A stretch of 9,274 nt of DNA, taken from positions 1-9,274 of the forward strand of contig RKSH01000037.1 in NCBI GenBank assembly GCA_007570945.1, given 5' to 3'. The notes under the pieces were generated by a model. It searched no databases and was not told the origin of the DNA. It was given only the letters and a program-made list of their open reading frames with translations. How positions within the stretch are numbered: the first letter of the stretch is position 1; the number at the start of each line of letters is the position of its first letter. Below, in pieces: positions 4,983-9,274 of the stretch. Source of the stretch: Gammaproteobacteria bacterium (GTDB lineage Bacteria; Pseudomonadota; Gammaproteobacteria; Arenicellales; Spongiicolonaceae). A program made the position numbers and the translations under genes.

Positions 4983-7900
4983 TCAGGCCGCCTGCATCAA
5001 CGTGCTGAGCAGCGATTCCAAATCCAGCGCGCGCGGGCTCACCAGGCGGAAGTGGCGCGCCAGGTCGGCGAAATCATCGCGCACCGTGCGCCCCCAGGCG
5101 CTGCCGGTCTCTGCGGCGTGCTCGCTCACCAGGTTGTGGAGAAACTCCAGATACTCCTCGGTGCTCTCGGAGTTGACGCGGCGGATGTCCACCAATTCTT
5201 TGTTGCACTGGTCCACAAAGTTGCGCTCCAGGTCCAGCACAAAGGCGATGCCGCCGGTCATGCCGGCGCCGAAGTTCAAGCCGCTGCGCCCCAGCACCGC
5301 CACCGCGCCGCCGGTCATGTATTCGCAGCCGTGGTCGCCGACCCCCTCCACCACCGCCTGGGCGCCGGAGTTGCGCACCGCGAAACGCTCACCGGCGCAA
5401 CCGGCGGCGAAAAATTTTCCCCCGGTGGCGCCGTACAGGCAGGTGTTGCCGATGATGGGCGTGTCGTTGCCGCGCAGTTGCAGTTCGGGCGGCGGCGCCA
5501 GCACCAGTTTGCCGCCGGCCATGCCCTTGCCGACGTAATCGTTGGCCTCGCCGTGCAAAAACATGTGCAGGCCGCCGGCGTTCCAGGCGCCGAAACTCTG
5601 CCCGGCGGCACCCTGCAGGCGCACCGTCAGCGGGTTGTCCTCCATGCCCTGGTTGTCGTGGCGGCGCGCAATCATTCCCGACAGGCGGGCGCCGACCGCG
5701 CGGTCCACGTTGCGCACGGTGTAGGAAAACTCCCGGCCGCCGCCGCCGTTTGCAATCAGCGGCGCCATGTCGTCCACCATGCGCGCGCCGAGGTCGGAGT
5801 ACTCAGGCGGCCGGTTAATTTCGGTGGTGCAAAATTGCGGCTCGCCGGATGGCGCCGGCGCTTGCGCAAGCACCGGTTGCAGGTCCAGCATGGCGTGGCG
5901 GGTGCCGGGGATGGCGGCGTTTTCCAGAAGGTCCACGCGGCCGATGACGTCCTGCAGGCTGCGGACGCCGAGCCCGGCGAGAATTTCGCGCACCTCGCGG
6001 GCGACAAAGTTGAAATAGTGCACCACCCGTTGCGGGCTGCCGGCGAAATGCAGTTTGCGCAACGTGGGGTGCTGGGTGGCGACGCCGGTGGCGCAGTTGT
6101 TGAGGTGGCAGATGCGCAGGTATTTGCAGCCCAGCGCGACCATGGGCATGGTGCCGAAGCCGAAACTCTCGGCGCCGAGGATGGCCGCCTTGACCACGTC
6201 CAGGCCGCTCTTCAGGCCGCCGTCGGCCTGCAACCGCACCCGTCCGCGCATGCCGCCGGCGCGCAATGCCTGGTGGGTTTCGGCAAGGCCCATCTCCCAG
6301 GGGACGCCGGAATACTTGACCGAGGTCAGCGGGCTGGCGCCGGTGCCGCCGTCGTAGCCGGCGATGGTGATTAAATCGGCGTGGCACTTGGCGACGCCGA
6401 CGGCGATGGTGCCGACGCCGGCGGCAGCCACCAGTTTGACCGAGACCAGCGCCTCGGGGTTGACCTGCTTCAGGTCGTAGATAAGTTGCGCCAAATCCTC
6501 AATGGAGTAGATGTCGTGGTGCGGCGGCGGCGAGATGAGCGCGACGCCGGGGCTGGAATAGCGCAGCCCGGCAATCAGCGGGTTCACCTTCGGCCCGGGC
6601 AACTGGCCGCCCTCACCGGGTTTTGCGCCCTGGGCGATTTTTATCTGCAGAATTTCGGCGTTCACCAGGTAGGCGGGGGTGACGCCGAAGCGGCCGGAGG
6701 CGACCTGTTTAATTTTGGACGCGCGCGAGGTGCCGTAGCGCGCCGGATCCTCGCCGCCCTCGCCGGAGTTGGAGCGGCCGCCGATGCTGTTCATGGCCTC
6801 GGCCAGCGCCTCGTGCGCCTCCGGCGACAGCGCGCCGAGGGACATGCCGGCGCTGTCAAAGCGGCGCATGATTTCGCCCTCGGACTCCACCTCCGCCAGC
6901 GGCAGCGGCGCGGCGCCGGTTTTAAGCCGCAGCAAGTCGCGCAACATGGCCGGCGGCCGTTCATTCACCAGCGCGGCGAACTCACGGTAGTCCTCGTGGT
7001 CGCCGCTGGCCACGGCGCGATGCAGGGCGCGCACCACGTCCGGGTTGCAGGCGTGGTATTCGCCGCCGTTCACGTATTTCAGCAGGCCGCCCACCTGCGG
7101 TTTGCCGCGCGGGTTCCAGGCTTGGCCGCAGTTGCGTTTTGCGTCCTCCTCCAATTCGGCGAAGCCGATGCCCTGGATGCGCGACACCGCGCCGTGGAAG
7201 CATTTGTCCACCACCTCATCGCTTAGGCCGAGCACCTCAAACAACTTCGCCGCGCGGTAGCTGGCCACCGTGGAGATGCCCATGCGCGACATGATTTTGT
7301 ACAGCCCCTTGATGATGCCGCGCCGGTAAGTGCGCAAAACCACGCCGCTGCCGGTGCGCGCAACCTCGCCCTTGCGCAGCATGTCCAAAATGATTTCGTA
7401 TGCCAGCCACGGATGCACCGCGGTGGCGCCGAAACCAATCAGCACCGCAAAATGGTGCGGGTCGCGGGCGACGGCGGTGTCCACGATTAAATTCGCGTCG
7501 CCGCGCAGGTCGCACTGCGACAGGCGGCGGTGCACCGCGCCGGTGGCCAGCAGCGCATGCACCGGCCAGGTTTCGCGGCGCAGTTCACGGTCGGAAAGAA
7601 TAATCATGGCGGCGCCGTCGCGCACCGCCTGCTCGGCGCGGCGGCAGATGCCGTCCAGCGCCGCCGGCAAACTTTGCCCGGCGGCGGCGCTGAGATGAAT
7701 CACGCGGTGGCGGTATGACCGGCCGCCGGGGGTGCCGCCGAGGGCGGTGATGTGCGCCAACTTGTCCGAGGACAGCACCGGCGAGCGCAGCACCACGCAG
7801 GCGGCGTCGCTCTCGCCCTCGTCAAACACATTGGACTTGCGCCCGAGGCAGGTCTCCAGCGACATCACAATCTGTTCGCGCAAGGGGTCGATGGGCGGAT

Positions 7901-9274
7901 TGGTCACCTGCGCAAACTGCTGGCGGAAAAAATCAAACAGCGAACGGTCATGGCGCGACAGAACCGCGATGGGCGTGTCGTCGCCCATGGAGCCCACCGC
8001 CTCCTGCCCGGCCTCGGCCAGCACTCGCACCACCTGGGTGCGCTCCTCGGCGCTGACCTGGAAAATTTTTTCGTACACCGCCAGCGAGGCCGGATTCAGC
8101 GAGGGGGAGTGCGGCGCATCACCGCGCGGTCTTGACTGCAGGCGCCGCTGTGACCGCTTCAGCCACCGCTTGTACGGCCGCCGTGACTTCAGCAGGTCGC
8201 GCACCGCATCCGGCGGCAGCAGTTCACCGCTGCGGGTGTCGGCGGCGATAATCTCGCCCGGCATGAGCCGGCCCTTGGCGGTGACGGCGCCGGGATGCGC
8301 ATCGCTGACGCCGGTCTCGGAGGCGAGGATGATGCGGCGGTCGCGGGTGACGCTGTAGCGCGCCGGGCGCAGGCCGTTGCGGTCCATGGCGCACACGGCG
8401 TAGCGGCCGTCGCTTAGCACGATGCCGGCCGGGCCGTCCCACGATTCCATCTTGGTGGAGTGGTAGCGGTAAAACGCGCGCAGGTCCTCGTCCATGCTTT
8501 CCACGTTTTGCCACGCCGGCGGAATCATGATGCTGATGGCGCGCAGCACATCCAGCCCGCCGTGCCACAGATACTCCAGCATGTTGTCCAGGCTAAGCGA
8601 GTCGGAGCCGGTGGCGGTGACCCGGGGCGCGGGCAGCAACGGCGATTGGTACTTGCCGCGCCGGGCGTAGGACCAACTGCGGTTGCCCTGGATGGTGTTA
8701 ATCTCGCCGTTGTGGGCGAGGAAGCGGTACGGCTGCGCCAGTTTCCAGCGCGGCAGTGTGTTGGTGGAAAATCGCTGGTGAAACACCGCAAGTGACGACT
8801 CCATGTCCGGATGCGTGAGGTCGGCGTAGAACTTCTCCATCTGCCCGGCCAGCATCATGCCTTTGTACACCAAAACGCGCGACGACAGGCTGCACACAAA
8901 AAAGTCGTTCTCCTCGGCGCCCAACTCGGCCTCGGCCTCAACGCGCGCGGTGAACAGCCGCCGCTCAAAGTCCATCACCTCCATGGCCTCATCCTCAGTC
9001 GCCGCAAACACCTGCGCCATCAGCGGCATGGTGCGCCGGCCTTCCACGCCCAGCGCATCCGGGTTAAGCGGCAACTCGCGCCAGCCGCACACCGCGACTT
9101 GTTGCCGCGCCAGTTGTTTTTCGAGCACCGCTTTCTGCGCCTCGGCAGCCGCCGCATCGCCGTCAAAAAACACCACCCCGGCGGCGTAATGGCGCGGCAG
9201 TCGCCAGCCGCGCTCCGCCGCCACCCGCCGCAAAAACCGCTCCGGCCGCCGCATCAGCAACCCGCACCCGTCGC
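4983..9274 (-). CDS. gltB: Glutamate synthase (NADPH), large chain (N-terminus outside window)
   Basis: Alpha subunit of glutamate synthase: it releases ammonia from glutamine, channels it to an FMN site and reductively aminates 2-oxoglutarate. About 1429 residues are visible (numbered here from the Leu codon at 9260); the frame runs off the right edge through DGCGLLM, so roughly the first 40 mature residues, with the N-terminal nucleophile Cys, are missing. Order: glutamine amidotransferase domain (about 1-370) with FHQRFSTNTLPRW, LAHNGEINTIQGN (181-193) and MDRNGLRPARYSV; central domain with GSMGDDTPIAVLS and QVTNPPIDPLREQ; FMN synthase domain (about 790-1150) with GGRSNSGEGGEDPARYG, PGEGGQLPG and ISPPPHHDIYSIEDLAQLI; 3Fe-4S cysteines 1045, 1051 and 1056 in GCKYLRICHLNNCATGVATQ; then the C-terminal beta-helix domain rich in Gly, as in GNTCLYGATGGKFFAAG. 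The TGA at 4983-4985 lies 8 nt from gltD. No frameshift or lost motif seen. The promoter is outside the window. Confidence 0.98.
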   Translation of the reverse strand, partial: DGCGLLMRRPERFLRRVAAERGWRLPRHYAAGVVFFDGDAAAAEAQKAVLEKQLARQQVAVCGWRELPLNPDALGVEGRRTMPLMAQVFAATEDEAMEVMDFERRLFTARVEAEAELGAEENDFFVCSLSSRVLVYKGMMLAGQMEKFYADLTHPDMESSLAVFHQRFSTNTLPRWKLAQPYRFLAHNGEINTIQGNRSWSYARRGKYQSPLLPAPRVTATGSDSLSLDNMLEYLWHGGLDVLRAISIMIPPAWQNVESMDEDLRAFYRYHSTKMESWDGPAGIVLSDGRYAVCAMDRNGLRPARYSVTRDRRIILASETGVSDAHPGAVTAKGRLMPGEIIAADTRSGELLPPDAVRDLLKSRRPYKRWLKRSQRRLQSRPRGDAPHSPSLNPASLAVYEKIFQVSAEERTQVVRVLAEAGQEAVGSMGDDTPIAVLSRHDRSLFDFFRQQFAQVTNPPIDPLREQIVMSLETCLGRKSNVFDEGESDAACVVLRSPVLSSDKLAHITALGGTPGGRSYRHRVIHLSAAAGQSLPAALDGICRRAEQAVRDGAAMIILSDRELRRETWPVHALLATGAVHRRLSQCDLRGDANLIVDTAVARDPHHFAVLIGFGATAVHPWLAYEIILDMLRKGEVARTGSGVVLRTYRRGIIKGLYKIMSRMGISTVASYRAAKLFEVLGLSDEVVDKCFHGAVSRIQGIGFAELEEDAKRNCGQAWNPRGKPQVGGLLKYVNGGEYHACNPDVVRALHRAVASGDHEDYREFAALVNERPPAMLRDLLRLKTGAAPLPLAEVESEGEIMRRFDSAGMSLGALSPEAHEALAEAMNSIGGRSNSGEGGEDPARYGTSRASKIKQVASGRFGVTPAYLVNAEILQIKIAQGAKPGEGGQLPGPKVNPLIAGLRYSSPGVALISPPPHHDIYSIEDLAQLIYDLKQVNPEALVSVKLVAAAGVGTIAVGVAKCHADLITIAGYDGGTGASPLTSVKYSGVPWEMGLAETHQALRAGGMRGRVRLQADGGLKSGLDVVKAAILGAESFGFGTMPMVALGCKYLRICHLNNCATGVATQHPTLRKLHFAGSPQRVVHYFNFVAREVREILAGLGVRSLQDVIGRVDLLENAAIPGTRHAMLDLQPVLAQAPAPSGEPQFCTTEINRPPEYSDLGARMVDDMAPLIANGGGGREFSYTVRNVDRAVGARLSGMIARRHDNQGMEDNPLTVRLQGAAGQSFGAWNAGGLHMFLHGEANDYVGKGMAGGKLVLAPPPELQLRGNDTPIIGNTCLYGATGGKFFAAGCAGERFAVRNSGAQAVVEGVGDHGCEYMTGGAVAVLGRSGLNFGAGMTGGIAFVLDLERNFVDQCNKELVDIRRVNSESTEEYLEFLHNLVSEHAAETGSAWGRTVRDDFADLARHFRLVSPRALDLESLLSTLMQAA

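Noticed and set aside
3526..5538. Very long plus-strand open frame (670 codons) opposite pyrF, gltD and the end of gltB
   Set aside because: It is antisense to three clearly identified enzymes, has Ala/Gly/His-rich composition with no domain, and long antisense frames are expected in GC-rich genes with strong third-position bias.
5052..7226. Two more long plus-strand frames (440 and 281 codons) opposite gltB
   Set aside because: Same explanation: shadows of the gltB coding frame without recognisable motifs or their own start signals.

Overview
This GC-rich window reads as part of a gammaproteobacterial chromosome. The main reasons are the order gltB-gltD-hemE, which I recall as common in Gammaproteobacteria such as Pseudomonas, and how closely the GltB and GltD motifs follow gammaproteobacterial enzymes. 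Family and organism assignments rest on recalled motifs, since no search was possible. All convincing genes lie on the minus strand, so the window is described from right to left.

Right and centre (9274 to 1825): a compact co-directional cluster. It starts with most of gltB (glutamate synthase large chain, N-terminus beyond the window), followed 8 nt later by gltD (small chain), then 1 nt later by pyrF (OMP decarboxylase), whose stop overlaps the GTG start of hemE (uroporphyrinogen decarboxylase) by 4 nt. It links nitrogen assimilation (glutamate), de novo pyrimidine synthesis (UMP) and tetrapyrrole synthesis (for which glutamate is the usual bacterial precursor). The operon promoter is outside the window.

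Left of hemE (1818 to 1454): two small overlapping frames encode what looks like one three-helix membrane protein with a basic C-terminal tail, split by a one-base frame change. I do not recognise the family; a holin-like protein is one possibility.

From 1453 to 915: no convincing gene. This stretch holds a degenerate 21-bp tandem repeat (about seven units, 1009-1155) and a less GC-rich segment with short direct and inverted repeats.

Left end (914 to 1): a decayed N-terminal fragment of a DDE-type transposase (one frameshift, two internal TAG codons, no catalytic domain), whose last open frame runs without a stop into the start of an amidase-signature-family gene cut by the window edge. A 12-bp palindrome containing a -10-like TATACT sits at that junction.

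I see no clear new system. The most unusual points are the transposase-amidase junction, the split membrane protein behind hemE, the 21-bp repeat array and pyrF inserted between gltD and hemE.
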